Of a stretch of DNA of 12,334 nt, positions 1 to 6,010 are shown one piece after another. Under the pieces are notes generated by a model that made no database searches, was not told the origin of the DNA, and saw only the letters and a program-made list of their open reading frames with translations. The position numbers and the translations under genes were made by a program. The stretch is from an uncultured Ruminococcus sp. (GTDB taxonomy: Bacteria > Bacillota > Clostridia > Oscillospirales > Acutalibacteraceae), in NCBI GenBank assembly GCA_902773045.1, contig CACYDE010000032.1, positions 1-12,334 of the forward strand, given 5' to 3'. How positions within the stretch are numbered: the stretch's first letter is position 1; each line of letters starts with the position of its first letter.

Positions 1-48
1 AATACGTGAAGACAGTCTTTTTGTTACAAAACTTTCCGAATCCGACCG
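1..48 (+). repeat. 48-bp dispersed repeat, copy A
   Basis: First of three copies of a 48-bp unit. It begins AATACGTGAAGACAGT and ends TCCGACCG, with a variable middle. It matches copy B (55-102) at about 40 of 48 positions without gaps, and the two lie head to tail with a period of 54. No function is known to me. The copy starts at the window edge, so flanking structure to the left cannot be seen. An open frame reads through this stretch, but it has no ribosome site and nothing recognisable, so I treat it as non-coding. Confidence 0.7.
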
Positions 49-54
49 TTTTTA

Positions 55-102
55 AATACGTGAAGATAGTCTTTTTGTTACAGTGGTTTCTGCACCCGAC
101 CG
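55..102 (+). repeat. 48-bp dispersed repeat, copy B
   Basis: Second copy of the 48-bp unit, AATACGTGAAGATAGT at the left end and CCCGACCG at the right end. Six bases separate it from copy A. It also aligns without gaps to the inverted copy at 7421-7468 (about 35 of 48 identical). The differences are concentrated in the middle, and both ends are nearly fixed. Equal length with conserved ends suggests a defined element or protein/RNA target rather than random similarity. Confidence 0.7.
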
Positions 103-185
103 CAGGAACAATGTTTACGGTGAGTTTTGTGTCTGATGTTTTGAATCTTTTTTATCTCGAATTCTATACGACTGCAAAATGTATT

Positions 186-218
186 CTTAAGGCAATACCG
201 CACAGAGATTGCCTTAAG
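186..218. repeat. 11-bp perfect inverted repeat
   Basis: CTTAAGGCAAT (186-196) is the exact reverse complement of ATTGCCTTAAG (208-218), with an 11-base loop. On the plus strand the stem is followed by CTTTT, so it could be a weak terminator, but the stem is AT-rich and the T-run is short. It lies four bases left of the MITE-like element and may be unrelated to it. Confidence 0.55.
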
Positions 219-222
219 CTTT

Positions 223-388
223 TAGGGTGTGTTGACACTACGGGAATGTGCGGATTTTCGAGCTGAATTTCTGCTCACACAAGGAAAAAAATTGCAGGCG
301 GGCTGTCCGCCAGATAAGATTTTTCGACGCAGTATGAGCAAAATTATGCCAAAAAGATGTGCGTTAACGTTAGTGTCAACACATCCTA
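223..388. mobile_element. MITE-like element with terminal inverted repeats
   Basis: The left end GGGTGTGTTGACACTA (225-240) and the right end, read as its reverse complement GGATGTGTTGACACTA (371-386), match at 15 of 16 positions. Both are flanked by TA (223-224 and 387-388), so a TA target duplication is possible. Counting TTA/TAA, the inverted repeat is 19 bp with one mismatch. The roughly 162-bp interior has no credible gene, as expected of a non-autonomous miniature transposon mobilised by a transposase elsewhere. The right end runs into the 3' end of the WYL regulator gene. Family assignment (IS630- or IS5-like termini) is a guess, and no autonomous relative is in the window. Confidence 0.5.
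285..311 (-). terminator. rho-independent terminator of the WYL regulator gene
   Basis: Read on the minus strand, GGCGG ACAGC CCGCC forms a 5-bp all-GC hairpin (307-311 with 297-301). TGCAA and then seven Ts follow (complement of 285-291). It lies about 75 bases past the stop codon of the minus-strand WYL gene and inside the MITE-like element. The stem is short but GC-rich, so termination is likely rather than certain. Confidence 0.5.
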
Positions 389-1408
389 ATCTTCAAGAAA
401 ATTTCTGTCGTTCTGAACGGAGAGGATTTCCTCCGCACGTTTAATTACGGCTTTCCTCAGACTTAAAGGTTCAACTATATAACATTTGTCGGCGAACATC
501 ATCAGCCATTGTGCCAGTCCGTCGCTGTTGTAACCCTTTGTTTTTATTCGGAACTTAGTTTGTCCGATATTCATGTAGAAAGCCGATTCGCCGAATTTAT
601 CGATTATCATTTCAATGATATCATTGCTGCAAATAAGGTCGATCGTTTCGTATGTTCCCGAATACATTCTGAACGTTCGGCTGATATAATCCCCTGCGTC
701 AAAATTACCTTTATATTCGCTTACTTCTTCGAAAGAACGTGACGGTTCATCGATCATGGTTACATGTTCCATTCGATCAATACGATAGTGAGAGAGTGAG
801 TCGTATTTGTCGTAATTTCCGATAAGGTAATATTTATCCTCGCTCCAGATCAAGGCGTACGGACTGACCGTGTGGCGTTTTGAAAAGACCCGTTTGATTT
901 TATTATTTACTATTTTCTTTCGATAATAATCAAAAGTAATTTTTTTCTTTTTAAAAATTGCGGTATGTATCGTATCTATAATATATAAAATGTGTTCATT
1001 TGTGAATTTGATGCGATTGTCAAAGTAGGTCTGAGATTTAAATTGATCGGACTGATAAATGCTCAGTCCGGCCATAAGCTTTCTTGAAAGTTCCTTTGTT
1101 TTGTTTTGAGTAATAAAGCTTGAACCGAAAACCGCGTCATTTAACATTCTGATCTCGGCAACTTCAAACTTTCTTTCCGCCAGGCAATAGCCGTCACGTT
1201 TTGTTTTTTCGATGATATAACCACATTCGCAAAGCGTTTCGATATCTCTGTAGACCGATTTTCTTTCGCACTGTATTCCGTAATCTTTGCCGAGAAATTC
1301 AATTATATCTTTAGTTGTTATCGAGTGCCGGTCGTCACTGTATTTGGTCAGTATATCAAGGATACAAAAAATTTTCTTTTTGCTGCTTTTAACTTCTTTT
1401 TCGGGCAT
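386..1408 (-). CDS. WYL-domain helix-turn-helix transcription regulator
   Basis: A 340-residue cytoplasmic DNA-binding protein of the WYL (YafY-like, DeoR-type HTH) family. Residues about 10-80 form the winged helix, including the recognition-type segment CERKSVYRDIETL and the wing GYIIEKTKRDGYCL. The WYL ligand-sensing domain follows, clearest at 182-213 (SPYALIWSEDKYYLIGNY to YRIDRM). A C-terminal WCX-like domain ends near EPLSLRKAVIKRA (313-325). WYL domains are proposed to bind nucleic-acid or nucleotide ligands; the targets of this one are unknown. I chose the ATG at 1408, preceded by GGGAGGAG at 11 bases. An in-frame TTG at 1429 would add seven Gly-rich residues but has only AAGGGG close by. 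The stop codon TAG lies in the end of the MITE-like element, so the last few residues may have been changed by an insertion. It has its own promoter at 1687-1715. Confidence 0.88.
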   Translation of the reverse strand: MPEKEVKSSKKKIFCILDILTKYSDDRHSITTKDIIEFLGKDYGIQCERKSVYRDIETLCECGYIIEKTKRDGYCLAERKFEVAEIRMLNDAVFGSSFITQNKTKELSRKLMAGLSIYQSDQFKSQTYFDNRIKFTNEHILYIIDTIHTAIFKKKKITFDYYRKKIVNNKIKRVFSKRHTVSPYALIWSEDKYYLIGNYDKYDSLSHYRIDRMEHVTMIDEPSRSFEEVSEYKGNFDAGDYISRTFRMYSGTYETIDLICSNDIIEMIIDKFGESAFYMNIGQTKFRIKTKGYNSDGLAQWLMMFADKCYIVEPLSLRKAVIKRAEEILSVQNDRNFLED

Positions 1409-1680
1409 ACCGGATCCAGCTCCTCCCAAAGTCCCCTTACGCCCTCTCCTCCTTGAGTAACAATGTCATCAGCTAAAGAAATAAATATCCCATTAATTCT
1501 ATATTGTTTTTGGAATTAACCGAGAAAACGTAAACGTTTTCTTGTTAAGTTGAGGACATTGACCTGAGCAAGAGGGGGTTGGGGTGATGGTGACATAGTG
1601 AAAGCGGTAATATAAAAAACAAAATCGTAAGTTATTTAAATTAATAAATATCTGCGTAAAATTACCAAAACATTCACCTT
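1409..1680 (-). other. long untranslated leader of the WYL gene
   Basis: About 270 bases lie between the inferred transcription start (near 1680) and the ATG. I see no gene in it. The last 45 bases before the start codon (minus strand) are very purine-rich and hold three ribosome-site-like tracts: AAGGAGGAGAGGG, AAGGGG and GGGAGGAG. Only the last is usably spaced. The plus strand around 1572-1584 is G-rich (GGGGGTTGGGG). Two short frames (about 26 and 10 codons) have no ribosome site. A cre-like palindrome sits mid-leader at 1529-1542. Confidence 0.4.
1529..1542. promoter_or_regulatory. cre/LacI-type operator-like palindrome
   Basis: CGTAAACGTTTTCT fits the CcpA catabolite-responsive consensus TGWAARCGYTWNCW at every fixed position but the first. 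It is embedded in a longer inverted repeat, GAAAACGT-AA-ACGTTTTC (1524-1541). It lies about 140 bases downstream of the predicted WYL promoter, where a bound LacI-family repressor could block elongation. A single imperfect site in AT-rich DNA can arise by chance. Confidence 0.35.
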
Positions 1681-1686
1681 GATAGT

Positions 1687-1715
1687 ATTATACAGCCATA
1701 GAATTTATATTTCAA
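1687..1715 (-). promoter_or_regulatory. sigma-A promoter for the WYL regulator
   Basis: On the minus strand, TTGAAA (1710-1715) is 17 bases from a perfect TATAAT (1687-1692). It begins eight bases after the stop codon of the upstream COG2509 gene, with no GC-rich terminator between. The WYL gene therefore has its own start, but read-through from the flavoprotein operon is also possible. An AT-only imperfect palindrome (1702-1721) overlaps the -35. Confidence 0.65.
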
Positions 1716-1723
1716 TATAAATG

Positions 1724-3328
1724 TCAATTATTTGTGGATTTTTTTAGTATCATTTCCGCGCATTTTACTCCGTCTACCGCGGCGGAGACAATTCCTCCCG
1801 CATATCCTGCGCCCTCTCCGCACGGATAAACCCCTTTCATACTCACCGATTCGAGATTATCCTCACGAATTATTCTCACAGGACTGCTGCTTCTTGTTTC
1901 CGCTCCTGTCACAACAGCGTCATGATCGGCAAATCCTTTAAGCCTGCCGTTTAAAAGAGGGATAGCTTCACGAAGACTTTCGCAAACAAAGCCCGGCAGA
2001 TAATCTTCGATCTTTGCAAAATTATATCCCGGTTCATAACTGGGAACTACCGCGCCTATTCTCGTTGAATTTCGTCGTGCGATCAGATCTCCGACCCTTT
2101 GAACGGGCGCCATATAGTTTTCTCCGCCGGAAAGAAAAGCCGCTTTTTCGATTTTTCTCTGAAATTCAACTCCGGCAAGAGGGTGATCGCTGCCGTAGTC
2201 GTTTGGATTTACGCCCACAAGAAGCGCGCTGTTGGCATTGTTTCTGTCTCTCTTGAATTCGCTCATACCGTTTGTTACGACTGTGTTTTCTTCACTTGCA
2301 GCAGCAACGACCGATCCTCCCGGGCACATACAGAACGTGTAAACTCCTCTTCCGTTTTTAAGGTGAACGTTAAGCTTATAGTCTGCCGCTCCCAGGTTTT
2401 TATTGTCAAAGAATTTTCCGTACTGAGCCTTGTTTATATTTTCCTGAAGATGTTCGATCCTAACGCCGACCGAAAAAGGCTTTTGGGTCATCATAAATCC
2501 GCTGTCACAGAGCATTTTGAAAGTATCTCTTGCGCTGTGACCCAAAGCCAGAACAACGTTGTCCGTTTCTATATTTTCGGTTCTGCCGTCAGCTGATCGT
2601 ATCACAGCGCCGGTGACTGCGCTGTCTTTCGACTTTAAAGAGATCAGTTTTGTTTCAAAGCGGACGTCGCCTCCCAGATCGATTATTTCTTGTCTTATAT
2701 TTTTCACGGTGGTTTTTAGTTTGTCCGTTCCTATGTGCGGTTTTGCGTTGAAGAGTATTTCCTCGGGCGCGCCGTGTTTGACAAACTCGGTCAGGATCAT
2801 TCTTGAACGTATATCTTTTGTCCCCGTGTTAAGTTTACCGTCGGAAAAAGTTCCGGCGCCGCCTTCTCCGAACTGAACGTTGCTTTCTGTTCTCAGCTTT
2901 CCGCCCGACCAGAATTCGTTCACATCTTTAGTCCTTTCGTCAACATTTTTTCCCCTCTCGATAAGAATGGGACATTGACCCGCCCTGGCAAGTATCAAAG
3001 CGCAGAAAAGACCTGCAGGACCCGCTCCGACGATCACGGGTCTTTTTTCAAGGATCTTACATTTCGGCAGTTCATACCTGTATTCTTTACTGACGGATAC
3101 TTTTTCCGATCTGCATCTTCTCAATACGGAATTTTCACTGACTGTCAGTTCAACGTCGACAGAAGCGATGAACTGAACGTTGTCCTTATGGCGTGCGTCG
3201 ATACTTCTTCGGAAAAACTTTACCGATTTTATTTTATCCTTTTCAATATTTATATATTTCGCCGTCAAAGACTTCAATTTCTCTTCGTTGTAGTCAAGCG
3301 GCAGCTTAATGTCGTTTACTCTTAGCAT
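1724..3328 (-). CDS. FAD-dependent dehydrogenase, COG2509 family
   Basis: A 534-residue predicted cytoplasmic flavoprotein of the NAD(P)/FAD-dependent oxidoreductase superfamily. An N-terminal domain of about 95 residues precedes the FAD Rossmann fold: dinucleotide motif VIVGAGPAGL at 98-107, and E124 (ILIERG) placed to bind the ribose. A conserved family segment NVQFGEGGAGTFSDGKL (150-166) follows. The C-terminal FAD motif is GVYPCGEGAGYAGG (499-512), with CGEGAGYAGGI typical of COG2509. The physiological substrate of this family is not established, so I give no symbol. It starts three bases after the stop of the HI0933-like gene. Its ribosome site (AGAGG) lies inside the last codons and stop of that gene, so the two are translationally coupled as the last two genes of the operon. 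Length and motifs look complete. Confidence 0.88.
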   Translation of the reverse strand: MLRVNDIKLPLDYNEEKLKSLTAKYINIEKDKIKSVKFFRRSIDARHKDNVQFIASVDVELTVSENSVLRRCRSEKVSVSKEYRYELPKCKILEKRPVIVGAGPAGLFCALILARAGQCPILIERGKNVDERTKDVNEFWSGGKLRTESNVQFGEGGAGTFSDGKLNTGTKDIRSRMILTEFVKHGAPEEILFNAKPHIGTDKLKTTVKNIRQEIIDLGGDVRFETKLISLKSKDSAVTGAVIRSADGRTENIETDNVVLALGHSARDTFKMLCDSGFMMTQKPFSVGVRIEHLQENINKAQYGKFFDNKNLGAADYKLNVHLKNGRGVYTFCMCPGGSVVAAASEENTVVTNGMSEFKRDRNNANSALLVGVNPNDYGSDHPLAGVEFQRKIEKAAFLSGGENYMAPVQRVGDLIARRNSTRIGAVVPSYEPGYNFAKIEDYLPGFVCESLREAIPLLNGRLKGFADHDAVVTGAETRSSSPVRIIREDNLESVSMKGVYPCGEGAGYAGGIVSAAVDGVKCAEMILKKSTNN

Positions 3329-3331
3329 ATC

Positions 3332-4624
3332 CTACCTCTTTTTTCTGTACGGATCGGCACAATCGTTTCCGCTTATTATTCCGCTTGCGAAGGCGAAATG
3401 AAGGTTATAGCCGCCGCATAATCCGTCGACGTCCAGAGCCTCGCCGATTATATAGAGATTTTTATATTTTTTTGACTGCATATTCTTTCCGATCTCTTCA
3501 AGCGATATTCCTCCTGCTGTTACCTGAGCGGAGTTTATCCCCGACGGTGAGCTTGGAATAAATCCGAGCGACTTTACTCCTTGTGACAGAATTTCTGTCT
3601 CACCGTCGTCAAGCGATGCGATCGGTCTGTCGGAAGGGGTAATGTTGTGCTTCTTCAATAAATACATTCCCGCTTTTTTATTTATGATTCCCGTGAAAAG
3701 TTCGGAAACGGGGAGATCGGGAAGAAGCTTGATCTTTCTTTTGAGAAGCTTTTCGACTTCCCGGATATCATGATCCGGCATGAGATCTGCATTTATGGAT
3801 ATATGTTTATATTTCCTGCCGTCTATCTCACCTTTGGCAAAAAATTCGTTGACGGCTCGTGAAAGCTGAAAAACGCATATCCCCGAAATGTTCTTTTCGT
3901 TTAGCTGAAGTTCGCCCTGTTCTGTGAGCAGAACCGCTCCGTCCGCTTCGAGTGAAACAGACGCCGAAACACGAACGCCTTTCATCATCGGAAGATCTTT
4001 GTCGGAACACAGAACAGGAGCAAGACTCGGGAAAAGCGAAGTGCATTTCAGTCCGAGCATATCGGCGAACAGATATGAAGATCCGCTGCTTCCAAGGTTT
4101 GGCTGAACCTTGCCTCCCGATGCCAGAATTACTTTTTCCGAAAGAAATGTTTTGTTTTTTGAGTGAAGCCTGAATTTTCCTTTTTCCGGTTTTATGGAAG
4201 TAATTTCCGTTTCACAGAAAATATCCGCTCCGTAATTTTTCAGATTAAGAAGAAGTATATCAAGAACCGACGAAGCCTGACCCGAATAAGGGTAGACTCT
4301 TCCGAATGGATCGGCTTTGCAGAGAAGACCGATAGAATTCCAAAATGATATTATTTTGTCGGGGCTGTATTTGGAAAGAATCGAGCCGAGAAAATCTCGC
4401 GAAGCTTTGTTGTAGAAATCAACGGACATATTTTCGTTGGTCATATTGCATTTACCGTTGCCTGTTGCGAGCAGTTTTTTTCCGACTTTAAACTCCTTCT
4501 CAACAACGGCAATTCTTGCGTCTGACTTTCCGTAAAGCTTTTTTGCACAGCAAACGGCGGCTACAAGACCTGCTGCGCCGCCGCCGATTATTATTATATC
4601 ATACTCATAAAAATCACTGTTCAT
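3332..4624 (-). CDS. HI0933-like FAD-binding oxidoreductase (COG2081)
   Basis: A 430-residue flavoprotein of the HI0933/BaiN family, commonly annotated as aminoacetone oxidase family FAD-binding enzyme. The N-terminal FAD fold shows IIIIGGGAAGL (10-20) and E42, followed by the family signature GKKLLATGNGKCNMTN (48-63), in which NGKCN is diagnostic. The C-terminus carries the second signature, SAQVTAGGI, then IIGEALDVDGLCGGYNL (392-408). It is predicted to be cytoplasmic. The true substrate here is unknown: one homologue, BaiN, has been linked to bile-acid dehydroxylation, but that cannot be read from sequence. It starts 17 bases after the COG2426 gene, with TAGGA as a modest ribosome site, and is followed three bases later by the COG2509 flavoprotein. 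Two different FAD enzymes in one operon suggest a shared redox task, which is inference. Confidence 0.9.
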   Translation of the reverse strand: MNSDFYEYDIIIIGGGAAGLVAAVCCAKKLYGKSDARIAVVEKEFKVGKKLLATGNGKCNMTNENMSVDFYNKASRDFLGSILSKYSPDKIISFWNSIGLLCKADPFGRVYPYSGQASSVLDILLLNLKNYGADIFCETEITSIKPEKGKFRLHSKNKTFLSEKVILASGGKVQPNLGSSGSSYLFADMLGLKCTSLFPSLAPVLCSDKDLPMMKGVRVSASVSLEADGAVLLTEQGELQLNEKNISGICVFQLSRAVNEFFAKGEIDGRKYKHISINADLMPDHDIREVEKLLKRKIKLLPDLPVSELFTGIINKKAGMYLLKKHNITPSDRPIASLDDGETEILSQGVKSLGFIPSSPSGINSAQVTAGGISLEEIGKNMQSKKYKNLYIIGEALDVDGLCGGYNLHFAFASGIISGNDCADPYRKKR

Positions 4625-4641
4625 AGAGTCCTACCGCCTTA

Positions 4642-5139
4642 TCAAAACATAGATACAAGAAACGGAATACCGTAGGAGATAAAGCACATGATTATCGTTG
4701 CGAGAATTATACCGCCGAGAATAGCGATACTTGCGTCCTTTTTCTTGAAGTGGAAAAGCGCTGCGACAAGCGCGCCTGTCCATGCGCCGGTTCCGGGGAG
4801 AGGGATCCCGACGAAGAGAAGAAGACCCCATTTTTTGTACTTCATAATTTTTTCCGCGCCTTTTTCCGCCTTTTCCTCGAGTTTATTTATCATTTTTACA
4901 AGCTTTGTATTTTTCAGAAGCTCAAATATTTTTTCGATAAAAAACAATATAAACGGTATCGGAAGAATGTTTCCCACAATACAGATCGGGATCGCCCTCC
5001 ACATATCTATTCCGAGAAATGACGCCGCAAGCAGTCCGCCGCGAAGTTCAAGTATCGGAAAAAGTGAAATGATAAAAACAATAAGCTCTTTCGGGGCGCC
5101 GCCCATTGCGTCGATTATGCTTTGTACTAAATCGTTCAA
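4642..5139 (-). CDS. small multi-drug export-like membrane protein (COG2426)
   Basis: A 165-residue integral membrane protein of the COG2426 / small multi-drug export family. Family motifs are PILELRGGLLAA (28-39) after the first hydrophobic segment and VGIPLPGTGAWTGALVAALF (110-129). Hydrophobic spans lie at about 18-42, 48-70, 105-130 and 136-162, and a charged amphipathic stretch (about 70-103) lies between the second and third. The transported substrate is unknown, and the family name is not good evidence for drug export. I chose the TTG start at 5139 because GGAGGG sits seven bases upstream. A longer open frame to 5241 would run through the promoter and add 34 residues that the family lacks, and an ATG ten codons into it overlaps the ribosome site. 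It is the first gene of the three-gene minus-strand operon. Confidence 0.82.
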   Translation of the reverse strand: MNDLVQSIIDAMGGAPKELIVFIISLFPILELRGGLLAASFLGIDMWRAIPICIVGNILPIPFILFFIEKIFELLKNTKLVKMINKLEEKAEKGAEKIMKYKKWGLLLFVGIPLPGTGAWTGALVAALFHFKKKDASIAILGGIILATIIMCFISYGIPFLVSMF

Positions 5140-5178
5140 AATAAAGCCCTCCATAAAATAAAAAACATATACCTGTTT

Positions 5179-5207
5179 ATTATATATTAACTTAATACTA
5201 TTGACAA
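5179..5207 (-). promoter_or_regulatory. promoter of the COG2426-flavoprotein operon
   Basis: On the minus strand, TTGTCA (5202-5207) lies 17 bases from a perfect TATAAT (5179-5184). It puts the transcript start about 33 bases before the TTG start codon. The -35 overlaps the -35 of the opposite-facing VanZ promoter by five bases, so polymerase binding at one should exclude the other. Confidence 0.7.
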
Positions 5208-5229
5208 TACTTAATTTTCGATTTATCAT
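5201..5229 (+). promoter_or_regulatory. promoter of the VanZ-family gene
   Basis: A perfect TTGACA (5201-5206) lies 17 bases from TATCAT (5224-5229) and drives the plus-strand VanZ-family gene with a leader of about 50 bases. Its -35 is the same sequence block, read on the other strand, as the -35 of the leftward operon. Confidence 0.68.
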
Positions 5230-5285
5230 TATTTTTGTCAAATGTTTCAGTTAAGTAAAAAGACCCGGAAAGGAATATGTTAAAA

Positions 5286-5750
5286 ATGAAGAAGCGAATA
5301 TTGCTTGTTATCACAATAATAATAACTTCTGTGATTTTTCTTCATTCGTCTATGTCGGCAGCGGAATCGACCGTTGAAAGTGACGCAGCTTACGGCATTC
5401 TTGACGGTATGACGTCATTTTTCGGACTTCCTAATTTTTTAACTGGGATAACAATAAGAAAAGCGGCTCACTTCATGGAATTTGCGGTTTTTGGCTTTTT
5501 CCTTTCTTCAACTGTGCATTCATATGCGGCAGGTTTTAAAAATCAGATTTTTAAAATACTGTTCTTTTTGCTTGCAGTTCCCGTTACAGATGAATTTATT
5601 CAGTATTTTTCCGAAGGCCGAAGCGCTCAGGTCAGTGATGTTCTGATCGATTTCAGCGGCGGGCTGTGCGGTTTTTTTGCTCTTGGGGTCTTTCTTTCGA
5701 TTGTGACTTGGATTAACAACAGAAAACGGGCGGATGGAAAGAGCAATTGA
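5286..5750 (+). CDS. VanZ-family membrane protein
   Basis: A 154-residue membrane protein of the VanZ-like family. It has an N-terminal hydrophobic segment (about 4-20) and further spans at about 62-80, 88-101 and 123-142. Both family signatures are present: RKAAHFMEFAVFG (58-70), and DEFIQYF followed by GRSAQVSDVLIDFSG (102-125). The family is named after vanZ of the Tn1546 teicoplanin-resistance cluster, but most chromosomal members stand alone and have no proven role in resistance. No van genes are nearby. The ATG at 5286 has AAGGA 11 bases upstream. An in-frame ATG at 5277 would add three residues but lies only two bases from that site; either is possible. It is transcribed alone, divergently from the flavoprotein operon. 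No good terminator follows, only an AT-rich imperfect hairpin near 5785-5811. Confidence 0.83.
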   Translation: MKKRILLVITIIITSVIFLHSSMSAAESTVESDAAYGILDGMTSFFGLPNFLTGITIRKAAHFMEFAVFGFFLSSTVHSYAAGFKNQIFKILFFLLAVPVTDEFIQYFSEGRSAQVSDVLIDFSGGLCGFFALGVFLSIVTWINNRKRADGKSN

Positions 5751-5809
5751 TATTTTATTCCGGATCAATACGATGGGTTTCATAAAAATATCTTTTTTAG
5801 AAAAAAATA

Positions 5810-5838
5810 TTGATTAAATTGAAAAACAGTGATAAAAT
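5810..5838 (+). promoter_or_regulatory. promoter of the glycyl-tRNA synthetase gene
   Basis: TTGATT (5810-5815) lies 17 bases from TAAAAT (5833-5838). This gives a leader of about 165 bases before the start codon of glyS. I looked in that leader for a T-box (the tRNA-sensing element common upstream of clostridial synthetase genes) and saw no GGTGGNACC-type sequence and no leader terminator. Confidence 0.6.
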
Positions 5839-5947
5839 TATAAGGATGTCGGTCGGAAAATGTATCATTTCTAAAAATAAGGAACTGTCAGAAAATAAGC
5901 TGTATGCTTCGAATATATAAACAGCGACTCACAGATCGATAAACAGG

Positions 5948-5975
5948 GTCACAAATAGACATAACATAATATAAT
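5948..5975 (+). promoter_or_regulatory. possible second glyS promoter
   Basis: A perfect TATAAT (5970-5975) is preceded at 16 bases by GTCACA, which matches four of six bases of the -35 consensus. It would start transcription just before a small hairpin (ACGTT-CTCTGC-AACGT, 5978-5993) that abuts the ribosome site. This is weaker than the upstream promoter. Confidence 0.3.
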
Positions 5976-6010
5976 CGACGTTCTCTGCAACGTTTTCAGG
6001 AGGATTTAAT

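Noticed and set aside
1..102. CRISPR-like array
   Set aside because: Only two tandem units separated by six bases, with divergence in the middle of the repeat and no spacer-like sequences; no cas genes.
6..266. Possible small plus-strand gene at the left edge
   Set aside because: It runs through the 48-bp repeats, the 11-bp inverted repeat and into the MITE-like element, has no ribosome site, and its repeated peptide only mirrors the DNA repeat.
1518..1596. 26-codon upstream open frame in the WYL leader
   Set aside because: It has no ribosome site and its peptide looks random, so I do not call it a leader peptide.
2099..2596. A 165-codon open frame on the plus strand inside the COG2509 gene
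   Set aside because: Antisense shadow of a gene with clear FAD-binding motifs; no start signals and no family resemblance.
5140..5241. N-terminal extension of the COG2426 protein
   Set aside because: The added 34 codons cover the TATAAT and TTGTCA promoter elements and the GGAGGG ribosome site, and family members begin near the TTG start chosen.
5286..5750. Glycopeptide-resistance gene vanZ
   Set aside because: Only the broad VanZ family motifs are present; there are no vanHAX or vanRS partners and most chromosomal members are unrelated to resistance.
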